Positions 30,205 to 40,517 of a DNA stretch of 53,907 nt are shown in pieces; within the stretch, counting starts at the first letter, position 1, and every line of letters begins with the position of its first letter. The stretch is taken from the NCBI GenBank assembly GCA_030432195.1, contig JAUIHE010000005.1:1-53907 (forward strand), given 5' to 3'. The stretch comes from Alphaproteobacteria bacterium (GTDB lineage: Bacteria > Pseudomonadota > Alphaproteobacteria > UBA7985 > JAUIBT01). The notes beneath the pieces are model-generated. The model searched no databases, was not told where the DNA came from, and saw nothing but the letters and a program-made list of their open reading frames with translations. The position numbers and the translations under genes were made by a program.

Positions 30205-30242
30205 AAAAATAAAAAAGCGCCGCCCCGATAAGGGCAGCGCCT
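30205..30242 (-). terminator. Intrinsic terminator of the cytochrome c gene
   Basis: Minus strand GGCGCTGCCC-ttatc-GGGGCGGCGC followed by TTTTTT. Confidence 0.8.
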
Positions 30243-30307
30243 TTAGATGTGAGAGATCGCGAGCGGTCCAAAGACGGGCGAATCGCGATCGATTGCTCGT
30301 GAAATTG

Positions 30308-30931
30308 CTAGTTGGTGCTAGTCTCAGCCGCGCTGGCATCACCGCCTTCAGCGGCAGTTTCTTCCATTGCTGGCGCTTCAGCAGCGGGCAAGGGCAGCGG
30401 GGCATCCGACAGGGTGCGCAAGTAGGCAATGACGTTCGCGCGATCCTTATCCTTGATGCCAGCAAAGGCCATGCTGGTGCCAGAGACATAAGCCTTGGGT
30501 TTGGTCAAGAAGAGGTTCAGCTCTTCATAGCTCCACGCAACATCGGCGCGGTCCTTAAAGGCCTTGGAGTACTTGCCGAAGTCGGTTGATGCAGCGTTGC
30601 GACCGACGACGCCCCAAAGGTTGGGGGCCGACTTCAGCTTGGCACCGGGCTCGTTGACGTGGCAGTTGGTACACTTCTTGCTGAAGTAAGCTTCACCGGC
30701 GGCGACATCTGCGCTGGCCAGCAAGGGACCAATTGGCTCGGGGCCTTTGTCTACTTCTGCGACTTGCTCGCCGCCTTCTGCTCCGCCTTCAGCGACGGGG
30801 TAGTGTGCTGCTGCCTCGAAATGTCCGTGCTCGCCGAACAGGAAATCACTGGTGACAATGTTGGCGGTGACAAATACGGTGCCGCCAAGCAACAGGGCGG
30901 CTAGAATCTTGTTGCCTTCTAATGAAGCCAT
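30308..30931 (-). CDS. Membrane-anchored c-type cytochrome
   Basis: 'CTNCHVNEPGAKLKSAPNLWGVVGR' heme motif, N-terminal TM anchor, Met ligand region 'GTSMAFAGIKD'. Confidence 0.88.
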   Translation of the reverse strand: MASLEGNKILAALLLGGTVFVTANIVTSDFLFGEHGHFEAAAHYPVAEGGAEGGEQVAEVDKGPEPIGPLLASADVAAGEAYFSKKCTNCHVNEPGAKLKSAPNLWGVVGRNAASTDFGKYSKAFKDRADVAWSYEELNLFLTKPKAYVSGTSMAFAGIKDKDRANVIAYLRTLSDAPLPLPAAEAPAMEETAAEGGDASAAETSTN

Positions 30932-31115
30932 TGTGCATCTCTCTCTTTTATCCGTTTGCGATGGTTCTGGTTGCCGTGCAAACCCGGCCCCTCAACATAA
31001 AAGTTGTTCGGATGGGACATAGGCCTTGTAATAAGTTGATGACTTGTGGCTTTACAAGCCTTGAATGGCCACAGGCCGCCGCCTGAAGAATTTGCCGCAG
31101 GAGTAACCCCTTTAA

Positions 31116-31997
31116 ATGAACCCCTTTGCACGATCTGACGGAAAAATCGCCTTCCAAGGCCGCCCTGGAGCCAACTCTGACATGGCGTGTCGGCGATTCT
31201 TGCCCGATTGGGAGCCCGTCCCTTGCCAGTATTTTGAGGACGCTTTTGAGGCCCTAAAGTCTGGAAAGACCGATCTGGCGATGATTCCCATCGACAATTC
31301 CACCGCTGGCCGGGTCGCGGGCATCCATTCGTTACTGCCCGACTCGGGCTTTCAGATCGTCGGCGAATATTTTCTGCCCATTGAACACCAGTTGTTGGGC
31401 CTGAAGGGCGCGCGTGTCGATCAAGTCAAGCTGGTGCTGAGCCACGAGCAAGCCTTGTCCCAGTGCAAAAAGACCATGAACCGCCTGGGCTTGGAGACCC
31501 AAATCTTTTCAGATACCGCAGCGGCCGCCGAGGAAGTAGCCCGGCGCGGCGATCCCTCCTATGCCGCGGTTGCCCCTGCCCTAGCCGCTGAACTCTATGA
31601 TCTCGACATCATCGAAAGGGATGTCTTTGACCGGCGGGGCAACACCACCCGTTTCATCGTCTTGAGCCGCGAACACTTCATCCCGGACCGCGACGGGCGC
31701 GCCACCATGAGCAGCTTTGTCTTCCGCACCCACTCGACCCCGGCCTCGCTCTATAAAGCGCTGGGCGGCTTTGCGACCAACGGCATCAATATCACCAAGC
31801 TGGAGTCCTACATCTTGGACGAACGCTTTACTCAGGCGCAGTTCTACATTGATGTTGAGGGGCATTTGGAAGACAGCTCGATGCGCAACGCGCTGCTGGA
31901 GCTGGGCTATTTTTCCAGCGTCACCTTCTTGGGCACCTATGTCGCCGACCCCTTCCGCCTCAGCGGATCGCGGTCCAGCGAGCACAAAGCGCGCTAG
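31116..31997 (+). CDS. pheA: Prephenate dehydratase
   Basis: 'KIAFQGRPGANSDMAC', 'MIPIDNSTAGRVAGIHSLL', ACT domain 'GGFATNGINITKLESY'. Confidence 0.9.
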   Translation: MNPFARSDGKIAFQGRPGANSDMACRRFLPDWEPVPCQYFEDAFEALKSGKTDLAMIPIDNSTAGRVAGIHSLLPDSGFQIVGEYFLPIEHQLLGLKGARVDQVKLVLSHEQALSQCKKTMNRLGLETQIFSDTAAAAEEVARRGDPSYAAVAPALAAELYDLDIIERDVFDRRGNTTRFIVLSREHFIPDRDGRATMSSFVFRTHSTPASLYKALGGFATNGINITKLESYILDERFTQAQFYIDVEGHLEDSSMRNALLELGYFSSVTFLGTYVADPFRLSGSRSSEHKAR

Positions 31998-32124
31998 GGC
32001 GAGATCCGCCCGGCTCGATACCCGCAAACAGCCATGAACAGAGCTTGCGCGGTGCCAGACTAGCCAGCGCCAAAACTCAGCGCCGTTTGGGCTTGCAATC
32101 TGCGCCGCTGAGCGCGATATAGGG

Positions 32125-32223
32125 GGCGGAAGGCTGGAGCGGACGGCTCCCTCGCCAACCCGGTCAGGTCCGAAAGGAAGCAGCCGTAACGAGTTCGATC
32201 CGGGTCGAGCCAGTCTTCCACCT
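32125..32223 (+). ncRNA. ffs: Bacterial small signal recognition particle RNA (4.5S)
   Basis: Hallmark loop 'GGTCAGGTCCGAAAGGAAGCAGCC' with terminal helix GGAAGGCTGG/CCAGTCTTCC; located upstream of dnaX. Confidence 0.93.
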
Positions 32224-32530
32224 TTGTAAGTCACCCGACAATTTGCGCCCGAGGTCGCCCTGTGCCTTTGTCGCCCTGTGCCTTTGTCGCGATCTGGGGC
32301 GGCAGCGCTGCGCCCTGGTGGCGCCGTAATCAGGCCAGCACAATGCCTGTGGCCGTAATCGTGTGCCAGAATCGTGTGCCAGAGGGGCGCCGCCTTCGGT
32401 CCCGGCGTTCCTGGCCGCAACCCGAGGTCGCGCGCTGTTTCACCAAAACCTGTCAAAAGTTGTTCGCGCGGCTCGCCAGGTCCATGCCTTGATGCTTGCC
32501 CAAGCGCCTCAGGCGTTTTAGACCGAGCAC

Positions 32531-34597
32531 ATGTCCGATGCATCCCCTACCGATTCGATGACGCTCGATAGCCAAACCACAGGTCTATTTGGCGATAGTC
32601 TGCCCGAGGCCGCGCGCGCGCCAGCCTTCCAGGTCTCAGCACGCAAATACCGCCCGCAAGGCTTTGACGAAATGATCGGCCAGGATGTGCTGGTGCGCAC
32701 CCTGCAAAACGCCATCCGTTCGGGACGCATCGCGCACGCTTTCATCATGACCGGCGAGCGCGGCACAGGGAAAACCACCACCGCCCGCATCATCGCGCGC
32801 GCGCTGAATTGCTTGGCGGGGGATGGGCCTCAGCTCAATCCTTGCGGCAGCTGCGAAAACTGCCAGGCCATCGCCCAGTCCTCGCATGTTGATGTGCTGG
32901 AGATCGACGCGGCCTCGCGCACGGGTGTGGACGATATGCGCGAAGTCATCGATTCGGTGCCCTATCGACCGGTGCAAGCGCGGTATAAGGTCTATATCAT
33001 TGACGAAGTGCACATGCTGTCCAAGAGCGCCTTCAACGCGCTGCTCAAGACGCTGGAAGAGCCGCCCGAGCATGTGAAATTCATCTTCGCGACCACCGAA
33101 ATCAACAAGGTGCCGATCACGGTGCTGTCACGCTGCCAGCGCTTTGACCTGCGTCGGGTCTCAAGCGACCTTTTGGCCCAACACTTTGCCAAGATCTGTA
33201 GCGCCGAGGCCCTCAGCGCCGATCCTGAGGCGTTGGCTTTGATCGCGCGGGCAGCAGATGGCTCGGTTCGCGATGGGCTGTCGCTGCTGGACCAGGCCAT
33301 CGCACAGAGCGAGCCCGAGGCGCAGCCGCGTTTGCAGACGCAAGCGGTCACTTTGATGCTGGGCAGCGCCGATAGTGCGGCGGTGATCGACCTGGCCGAA
33401 CTGGTCTTGGGTGGACAGGTTGCCGCCGGTCTGGATCGTTTTGACGATCTGTATGCAAAGGGCGCGCAACCCAAGCTCATTTTACGCGATTTAGCGAGCC
33501 GACTGCACTTGGCAACACGGATCAAAGTCGCCCCAGAAGCAGGGCGAGATCCAAGTCTGAGCAGCGAAGCGCAAGGCCGGGTGGCTGATTTGGCCGCGCG
33601 CCTGAGCCTACCGGCTTTGATGCGCGCTTGGCAGATTGTCAGCCAAGGCCTGGAAGCCTTTGGCAGCCGTGGCGATGCCAAGCAGCTTGGCGACATGGTG
33701 TTGATAAAGCTTGGGTATGCCGCCGATCTACCCGACCCGAAGGCGTTGGTTAAGAGCTTGACCGCTAGCGGTGGGACCGCCGGTTCAAGCCCCGGCCAGG
33801 GCGCGAGTGCCAGCCCCAGCGCCGCTAGCAGCGCGGCCCAAACTCCGGCAGGCCAAACTCCGGCGCACCAAGCGCCAACCGCCAGGTCAACCGCCGACCA
33901 GACCCCAGCATCACCTGCGCTCCCGCTAGCAAGTGCGGCGATCGCGCCAGGAAGCAGCAGCGTAGTGCAAGCTGCTGATACCGCTCAAGCGCCCGGAGCA
34001 GCGCCGTTCCCTGACCAGGCAGCAGGCGATTGGACCCAGCAGGTCGAGAGTCAGGAAATTGAAGGCCGGGAGATAGACAGCGCGGCTATTGAGAGTCAGG
34101 CGAGCGACGAACCGCCAGCGCCGCACCAGGAATCTGTGCCGCGCCAGGAATCTGTGCCGCGCCAGGAATCTGTGCCGCGCCAGGAATCTGTGCCGCGCTT
34201 TGAACCCGTGCCAGAGACCTTCGGCGCTCTGGTTGCGCTGTTCGAGAGCAAACGAAAAGCGCGCGAGACCTCGGATCTGCGCCGCAAGGTGGCCTTGGCA
34301 AACATGCAGGGCTGCCAGCTCGATTTGATTGCCAAGGCAGAGTTGCCCCGCGATTTCGCCCGCAAGCTCGCCCAACAGCTGCAAGAATGGACGGGCCAGG
34401 CTTGGGAGATTAGCATCCGACAACCAGCGCCAGGCCCAGACCTGCCGCTCAGCATTACCGAACAAGAACATGTGCGGCGTGAACAGGATCGTCAAACCGC
34501 GCTGACCCACCCCGATGTTCAAAAGGTGATGGCGGCATTTCCCAACGCAACCCTGGCCGAGGTGACGCGCTTGGCCACAAAGCCGCTTGCCCCTTGA
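32531..34597 (+). CDS. dnaX: DNA polymerase III subunit gamma/tau
   Basis: 'KYRPQGFDEMIGQDVLVRTLQNAI', 'TGERGTGKTTTARIIARALNC', Zn-binding Cys cluster. Confidence 0.95.
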   Translation: MSDASPTDSMTLDSQTTGLFGDSLPEAARAPAFQVSARKYRPQGFDEMIGQDVLVRTLQNAIRSGRIAHAFIMTGERGTGKTTTARIIARALNCLAGDGPQLNPCGSCENCQAIAQSSHVDVLEIDAASRTGVDDMREVIDSVPYRPVQARYKVYIIDEVHMLSKSAFNALLKTLEEPPEHVKFIFATTEINKVPITVLSRCQRFDLRRVSSDLLAQHFAKICSAEALSADPEALALIARAADGSVRDGLSLLDQAIAQSEPEAQPRLQTQAVTLMLGSADSAAVIDLAELVLGGQVAAGLDRFDDLYAKGAQPKLILRDLASRLHLATRIKVAPEAGRDPSLSSEAQGRVADLAARLSLPALMRAWQIVSQGLEAFGSRGDAKQLGDMVLIKLGYAADLPDPKALVKSLTASGGTAGSSPGQGASASPSAASSAAQTPAGQTPAHQAPTARSTADQTPASPALPLASAAIAPGSSSVVQAADTAQAPGAAPFPDQAAGDWTQQVESQEIEGREIDSAAIESQASDEPPAPHQESVPRQESVPRQESVPRQESVPRFEPVPETFGALVALFESKRKARETSDLRRKVALANMQGCQLDLIAKAELPRDFARKLAQQLQEWTGQAWEISIRQPAPGPDLPLSITEQEHVRREQDRQTALTHPDVQKVMAAFPNATLAEVTRLATKPLAP
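34125..34200. repeat. 18-bp coding tandem repeat (QESVPR)x4 in the dnaX linker
   Basis: 'GCGCCAGGAATCTGTGCC' repeated near-perfectly four times. Confidence 0.9.
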
Positions 34598-34691
34598 GGC
34601 GCCTGTGCTTAAGTAAGGGCAAATCCGCCGTTGGCTTTTGAGGTTCTCAGGCATTTCGGCGCGCTCCCGTCAGCAAAGGAAACGCACATCC

Positions 34692-35015
34692 ATGAAAAAT
34701 ATCGCCGGTCTGATGAAGCAGGCCCAGCAAATGCAGCAGAAAATGCAAGACCTGCAAGCCGAAGTCGAGGCCACCGAAGTTGAAGGCCAAGCCGGTGGCG
34801 GCTTGGTCAAGGCCGTGCTGACAGGCAAAGGCACCGCTGTATCCCTGTCGATTGATGCCTCGATCATGGAAGACGGTGATCTTGAGATGGTCGAAGATCT
34901 AGCTGTTGCGGCCTTCAATGACGCCAAAGCCAAGGCCGACGCTCTGATGCAGGACAAAATGAAGGACGTGACAGGCGGACTGAATTTGCCAGCGGGCATG
35001 AAGTTGCCCTTCTAA
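34692..35015 (+). CDS. ybaB: YbaB/EbfC family nucleoid-associated protein
   Basis: 'MKNIAGLMKQAQQMQQKMQDLQAEV'; between dnaX and recR. Confidence 0.92.
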   Translation: MKNIAGLMKQAQQMQQKMQDLQAEVEATEVEGQAGGGLVKAVLTGKGTAVSLSIDASIMEDGDLEMVEDLAVAAFNDAKAKADALMQDKMKDVTGGLNLPAGMKLPF

Positions 35016-35127
35016 GCGTGGCTTCTCGCAACGGCTGCCTTAATAACGCTTGTGATATCAATAGCTTAGCCTTCGAGCGAGCTCAGCAAGCACTCGTCGA
35101 TTAACGCCGAAAGCAGGCTATCAGCTC

Positions 35128-35733
35128 ATGATTAGCGATGTCGAACGCCTTATACAGTTGATGGCCAAACTGCCGGGCTTGGGTCCCCGCTCTGCCCGGC
35201 GAGCGGTGCTGGACATGATTAAAAGGCCCGAAGCCAATATGCGTCCCTTGGCGCGCGCTTTGTTGGATGTCGCCGACCGCATCAAACCTTGCGAAATCTG
35301 CAATAATATCGACACCCATAGCCCCTGTAGCCTTTGCCAGGACCCGCGTCGGCAGGCCGACGCTCTTTGCGTTGTCGCCGATGTGGCAGACCTTTGGGCG
35401 CTGGAGCGCGCGCGCGCCTTTCGCGGGCAGTATCACGTGCTCGGCGGCACCTTGTCCGCCATGGAAGGACGCGGTCCTGAGCAGTTGCATGTTGAGGGGC
35501 TTATGAAGCGCCTACAGACCGCCTCGCCAGACCGCCCCATTCGCGAAGTTATCTTGGCGTTGGGCGCGACCGTAGACGGCCAAACAACCGTCCACTATTT
35601 GCAAGATCGGCTAAAATCTTTCGACCTTGAGGTGACCGTCTTAGCGCAAGGTCTACCCGTTGGCGGTGAACTGGATTATCTAGATGATGGCACCTTGACC
35701 TTGGCTTTGCAGGCGCGTCGCCGCTACGAGTGA
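35128..35733 (+). CDS. recR: Recombination protein RecR
   Basis: 'LAKLPGLGPRSARRAVLDMI', CEICNNIDTHSPCSLC zinc finger, Toprim. Confidence 0.95.
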   Translation: MISDVERLIQLMAKLPGLGPRSARRAVLDMIKRPEANMRPLARALLDVADRIKPCEICNNIDTHSPCSLCQDPRRQADALCVVADVADLWALERARAFRGQYHVLGGTLSAMEGRGPEQLHVEGLMKRLQTASPDRPIREVILALGATVDGQTTVHYLQDRLKSFDLEVTVLAQGLPVGGELDYLDDGTLTLALQARRRYE

Positions 35734-35769
35734 ACTGGCGCCTTTGGCCTGGGCTTTTGCCGGGTCAAC

Positions 35770-35853
35770 CCCTACGAGCTAATCCCTACTAGCCAATCCC
35801 TACGAGCCAATCCCTACGAGCCAATCCCTACGAGCCAATCCCTACGAGCCGAC
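35770..35853. repeat. 14-bp intergenic tandem repeat (CCCTACGAGCCAAT) x6
   Basis: Six contiguous copies read directly; copies 3-5 identical, others with 1-2 changes. Confidence 0.97.
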
Positions 35854-35902
35854 CCATGCTGGCTGGCCGTACTGACCCGCAGCTATGCCAAGCAATCAGG
35901 CG

Positions 35903-36787
35903 TCAAGAGCCGAGTTTTGCCAGCAGCGCCTGAAACTGGTCGCCATCATTGAACAGGATGCTGACTTTGCCACGGCCGTTTTTGTGGCGCAGCTCGACCT
36001 TTAGACCCAAATAGTCCTCCAATGAGCGGCGGACCGCCTCGGTGTCCGGATCGAGCGGTCTACTGACCTTTTCTTTATTATCCGCGCCTTGCCCAGCCTT
36101 GCGTGCCGCTATGAGCGCCTCGGTCTGCCGGACGCTCAGACCCTGCTCAATCACCTGTTCGGCGAGCGCTAAAGCGTCGGGTTGACCAATCAGCGCCCGC
36201 GCGTGGCCCGCCGACAGGCTGCCGCCCGCCACCAGCTGTTGCACCGCGCTTGGCAGGTCCAAAAGGCGCAGCGTATTCGCAATGTGCGGTCGGCTCTTGC
36301 CCAGTTGTTCAGCTAGACTGGAGGCGCTGTAGCCAAAGTCGCGGACGAGCTGCCCATAGGCAGTGGCTTCGTCCATGGCGTTGAGATCTTCACGTTGGGT
36401 ATTCTCAATCAGGCCAGCTTCCAAGCACTCTTGATCGCTCAGCGCCAGGATGCGCACCGGCAGGCTGTGAACAGCAACCCGCTGTGCGGCGCGCCATCGG
36501 CGTTCACCGGCGATAATTTGAAAGCGTTCCGGGTCGTTTGGATTTGGCCGGACGACCAGCGGCTGAATGATACCAGAACTCTGGATTGATTGTGCCAGCT
36601 CCTGCAGACTGCCTTCTGGAAAATCCCGCCGAGCCTGAAAAGGCGAGGGCTCCAGGCGATCTATTGCAATCTCGGAGTGCTTTTCACCCGTATTCTTCGA
36701 TGCCGAGCTGGCTGGTTGCTCTGCTGCAAAGTCCTCGGAGAGCAGGGAAGCAAGACCGCGCCCAAGGCGTTTTTTTGAACTAGACAT
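35903..36787 (-). CDS. parB: Chromosome partitioning protein ParB
   Basis: 'RLGRGLASLLSED', 'PFQARRDFPEGSLQELAQSIQSSGIIQPLVVRP', 'GERRWRAAQ', HTH. Confidence 0.95.
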   Translation of the reverse strand: MSSSKKRLGRGLASLLSEDFAAEQPASSASKNTGEKHSEIAIDRLEPSPFQARRDFPEGSLQELAQSIQSSGIIQPLVVRPNPNDPERFQIIAGERRWRAAQRVAVHSLPVRILALSDQECLEAGLIENTQREDLNAMDEATAYGQLVRDFGYSASSLAEQLGKSRPHIANTLRLLDLPSAVQQLVAGGSLSAGHARALIGQPDALALAEQVIEQGLSVRQTEALIAARKAGQGADNKEKVSRPLDPDTEAVRRSLEDYLGLKVELRHKNGRGKVSILFNDGDQFQALLAKLGS

Positions 36788-36898
36788 GCTGCAAAGACCT
36801 TACTTAAGGGTTGCTGGAAGGGAGGAGCCCGACGCCAGGCTGGTCGGCCGTTGGCAAAAGCCACGCAAGCAGCGCCCAGATCGCCGAAACCGCTATGG

Positions 36899-37735
36899 CT
36901 AAGCCTTGTCCCTTGGTCGCGGGCTGAGGCCTTCCTTTGAAAGAATCTCGGCCGCTAGGGCCAGATAAGCTTTGGCGCCACTCGCCGTGCGATCGTACAT
37001 AATGATGGGTTTTCCGTGGGACGGAGCCTCGGCAAGCTTGATATTGCGCGGTATTTCCGTCTTAAAAACCGCCGCGCCGAAGGTCTGCCGAACATCATCG
37101 CATACTTGCTTCGACAGATTTGTATGATCGACCATAGTCAGCAGAATACCATAGAGGCTGAGATCTGGATTGCGGCTGCGCTTGATGTCCAACATGAAGT
37201 CATACATGCGCGACAGGCCTTCCAGCGCAAAGTACTCCGTCTGCAAGGGCACCAGAACGCCATCCGCTGCAACCAAAGCGTTGAGCGGCAGCAAAGACAA
37301 GGAAGGCTGGCAGTCGATCAAAATAAAGTCGTAGTCGCCCTTAACGCTCTGCAAAACGCGGCGCAAACGATCGATCGAGTCTTTTTCGCTCGACAAGTCG
37401 ATCTGTGATGAGGCCAAAGCCGAACGCGAGGGCGCCAGCCGCAAGCCCGGCACCGCGGTTTCGACGATGCAGTCCGCCAGATCCGCTTCGCCTTGCAACA
37501 CTTCGTACAAGGACAAGCCAACAGCGCGAGGATCAACGCCAAGGCCAGAGGTTGCATTGGCCTGTGGGTCCAAGTCGACCAACAAGCATTCCAGACCGCA
37601 GGCGGCAAAGGCGGTGGCCAAATTGACGGCGGTCGTGGTTTTTGCAACGCCCCCTTTTTGGTTGGCAATGGCCAAGGTGCGCGACAAGCGAGACGGAGCG
37701 GACATAGAGGCAAGCAATCCTGGTTTTGAGGGCAA
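36899..37735 (-). CDS. parA: Chromosome partitioning ATPase ParA
   Basis: 'IANQKGGVAKTTTAVNLATAFA' deviant Walker A. Confidence 0.95.
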   Translation of the reverse strand: MPSKPGLLASMSAPSRLSRTLAIANQKGGVAKTTTAVNLATAFAACGLECLLVDLDPQANATSGLGVDPRAVGLSLYEVLQGEADLADCIVETAVPGLRLAPSRSALASSQIDLSSEKDSIDRLRRVLQSVKGDYDFILIDCQPSLSLLPLNALVAADGVLVPLQTEYFALEGLSRMYDFMLDIKRSRNPDLSLYGILLTMVDHTNLSKQVCDDVRQTFGAAVFKTEIPRNIKLAEAPSHGKPIIMYDRTASGAKAYLALAAEILSKEGLSPRPRDKA

Positions 37736-37765
37736 ATATTGATGGCTTGGCGGCCAAAGACAGCA

Positions 37766-38356
37766 TTAATGGCGCAGGCTTACGCCCGTTATTTCAAGGA
37801 TAGCCGCGTCTTCATGCGTGCTACTCTGATATGCGCGATATGAAAAGCGGTAATCCAGAAGCGCTTGATCGATTTCTTGGCGCCACTGGGCACCTTTTAG
37901 CAAAACGAATCGCGTGCGAGGCGTGCAAAGCCCTTGGGCCCAGTCGAAAAGACGCGGCAAAGGCGCGAAGGCGCGGGCGGTTATGGTACTGGCTTTGGGG
38001 GCCGTTAGCCCTTCCAGGCGTTGGCTCACGACGCTGAGCTTGAGATCGAGTTTTCGCGACACTTCGCGAAGAAAGGCCGCCTTGCGCCGGTCGGACTCGA
38101 TGAGTGTGAGCTCATGGCGCCATCCTTGCAGCTTGAAGGCGATCGCCAAGGGAACAGACGGCATGCCGCCGCCCGAGCCCAGATCGACCAGGCGCTCGGT
38201 TGGTTCTGCCGCGAAAAGGCCCAGCAGTTGCAGCGAATCGCTGATATGGCGCTCCAGCGCGATGGCTTCCGTGGAACGGGCAATCAAGTTCATGCGAACC
38301 TGCCATTTGAGGAGCAGGTCGAGGTAGGTTTGCACCTCCGCACAACCGGACATCAA
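37766..38356 (-). CDS. rsmG: 16S rRNA m7G527 methyltransferase RsmG (GidB)
   Basis: 'RLVDLGSGGGMPSVPLAIAF'; between parA and mnmG. ATG start likely at 38353. Confidence 0.92.
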   Translation of the reverse strand: MMSGCAEVQTYLDLLLKWQVRMNLIARSTEAIALERHISDSLQLLGLFAAEPTERLVDLGSGGGMPSVPLAIAFKLQGWRHELTLIESDRRKAAFLREVSRKLDLKLSVVSQRLEGLTAPKASTITARAFAPLPRLFDWAQGLCTPRTRFVLLKGAQWRQEIDQALLDYRFSYRAYQSSTHEDAAILEITGVSLRH

Positions 38357-38362
38357 TGCTTG

Positions 38363-38378
38363 TGTTTCACGTGAAACA
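38363..38378. promoter_or_regulatory. parS: parS site 1: TGTTTCACGTGAAACA
   Basis: Perfect 16-bp match to the canonical ParB-binding palindrome. Confidence 0.95.
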
Positions 38379-38518
38379 CTCGGGATATGATCGAGCAGCT
38401 TGGCCTCCGGTGTGGTTTTGTTGGCGAATGATTTTATAAAAGATCTGATGCAAAGACTGTTCGGCCCAGCGGGACGACACCCGACAAGGCCAAGATCCCG
38501 TGCAGACTTGTTAGCCGG

Positions 38519-40429
38519 CTAGGCGCGTTTTAGATGGCGCACGATTGCGATCAGCGCATGCGGGGTCACCCCGGGAATCCGCGAAGCTTGGCTCAGATTT
38601 TGCGGACGAACGCGGTTGAGTAATTCCAGCTCCTCGCCCGAGAGTGAGCCAACATCACCATAAGGGAAATCGGCGTGAAGCTTAATCTTTGCCTCGCTCT
38701 CCAGCACGCGAATATCGCTAGATTGCCGCTTGATATAGCCGGCATAGAGCGCGTCGGTTTTGATTTGCGCCAAAATCTTGTCGCCAAACCGCGACAGCTC
38801 GGGAATCGCCTGCTTCAATTGGTCGATCGAGTGGGCGTCCACGCTGGCCATATCTGCTATAGAACGACGCTGGCCATCCGACTTGGCTTCGAACCCGAGC
38901 GACTGCCATTCTTGCGGCGTTAGTTGGTGAGTTTGGCAATAGTCCCGCGCGGCTGTCAACGCGGCCTGTTTGTTCTGCCAAGCCGCTTTGCGATCTTGGC
39001 TGGCCAGCCCGAGGGCAACGGCCATGCCGGTCAAGCGCTGATCCGCATTGTCTGGTCGCAAATTCAATCGAAATTCGGCGCGCGAGGTAAACATACGATA
39101 GGGCTCCGGGGCGCCGCGGGTTACCAAATCATCGATCATCACCCCGATGTAGGCTTCGTGTCGCGCGAGCGAAAAGCGCCGACCTTGGCCCTCAGCACAC
39201 AGAGCCGCACTGCATCCTGCCAGCAGGCCTTGCCCCGCCGCTTCCTCATACCCCGTTGTACCGTTGATCTGTCCGGCCAAGTACAAACCCGGACAGGCCT
39301 TGAGGCTAAGATCATCGTTGAGCGCCCGCGGGTCGATATAATCGTACTCCACCGCATAGCCGAATTCTTCGATGGTGACACGCTCCAGACCCTCAATCGA
39401 GCGAATATAGTCGGTCTGCACGTCCCGCGGCAGAGAGGTCGAAATGCCGTTAGGATAGACCGTATCAACATCCAGGCCCTCGGGCTCCAAGAACACTTGG
39501 TGGCGGTCTTTATCAGCAAAACGGGTAACCTTATCTTCAATGGACGGGCAGTAGCGCGGTCCCTTGGAATCGATTTGACCCGAGTAAATAGCCGATAAGT
39601 GTTTGTTATCGCGAATGATTTGGTGCGTTCTAGCATTTGTATAGGTAATTCCGCATGCAATTTGCGGCACCTGGATCGCTTCGGTTAGGTAGGAAAATGG
39701 GAGTGGCTCGGCATCGGCTTGCTGCATCTCCAAGCGCGCCCAATCTATGGTTTTGCCATCCAGCCTCGCCGGGGTGCCCGTCTTCAAGCGCTCGATGGGC
39801 AGACCCAGCCCGCGCAAAAACCGTGCGAGGTCATTGGACGCCGCCTCGCCAACGCGCCCCGCCTGACGCACTTCTTGGCCAATGTGAATGGCGCCGCCCA
39901 GGAATGTCCCTGTTGTCAGCACCACAGCCTTGCCAGCGATCTGACGCCCGTCGGCCAGCACGACTCCACCGACCCTTTGACCGGCTTTAATCCAAGCCCC
40001 TCCCGCATCGCCGATGCCATTGTCCAGCCGCGGGCTGTCCTGAAAAACGAGTCCAATAACCTCGCCTGCAAGGCAGGTCAAATTCTCTTGCTCTGCCAGA
40101 AGGCCTTGCACCGCAGAGCGATAGAGTTTGCGATCGGCTTGGGCACGCGGCCCGCGCACCGCTGGCCCCTTGCTGGCGTTTAGGACGCGAAACTGAATGC
40201 CGGATTGGTCAATGGCACGCCCCATAATACCGTCGAGCGCATCAATCTCCCGCACCAAATGACCTTTGCCAACGCCCCCGATAGCCGGATTGCAGGACAT
40301 GACTCCAATTTTGTTCAGATCAAAGGTGACAAGCGCGGTGTCGGCGCCAAGGCGGGCCGCCGCCGCTGCGGCCTCAACGCCAGCATGACCGCCACCAATG
40401 ACAATCACATCAAATTCCAATGCGTTCAC
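38519..40429 (-). CDS. mnmG: tRNA uridine 5-carboxymethylaminomethyl modification enzyme MnmG (GidA)
   Basis: '[30 protein letters not shown]', '[22 protein letters not shown]'. Confidence 0.96.
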   Translation of the reverse strand: MNALEFDVIVIGGGHAGVEAAAAAARLGADTALVTFDLNKIGVMSCNPAIGGVGKGHLVREIDALDGIMGRAIDQSGIQFRVLNASKGPAVRGPRAQADRKLYRSAVQGLLAEQENLTCLAGEVIGLVFQDSPRLDNGIGDAGGAWIKAGQRVGGVVLADGRQIAGKAVVLTTGTFLGGAIHIGQEVRQAGRVGEAASNDLARFLRGLGLPIERLKTGTPARLDGKTIDWARLEMQQADAEPLPFSYLTEAIQVPQIACGITYTNARTHQIIRDNKHLSAIYSGQIDSKGPRYCPSIEDKVTRFADKDRHQVFLEPEGLDVDTVYPNGISTSLPRDVQTDYIRSIEGLERVTIEEFGYAVEYDYIDPRALNDDLSLKACPGLYLAGQINGTTGYEEAAGQGLLAGCSAALCAEGQGRRFSLARHEAYIGVMIDDLVTRGAPEPYRMFTSRAEFRLNLRPDNADQRLTGMAVALGLASQDRKAAWQNKQAALTAARDYCQTHQLTPQEWQSLGFEAKSDGQRRSIADMASVDAHSIDQLKQAIPELSRFGDKILAQIKTDALYAGYIKRQSSDIRVLESEAKIKLHADFPYGDVGSLSGEELELLNRVRPQNLSQASRIPGVTPHALIAIVRHLKRA

Positions 40430-40517
40430 AGCTTAGCCCTTTTTCGATAGACGCCAGGGCGCTTCATATCCCCGAGCCCCCTAAGACGATCGTTGGTGCC
40501 TCGACACCCGGTAGCCG

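Noticed and set aside
35770-35853. Considered as a CRISPR array
   Set aside because: Units are 14 bp, directly adjacent with no spacers, and no cas genes are in the window.
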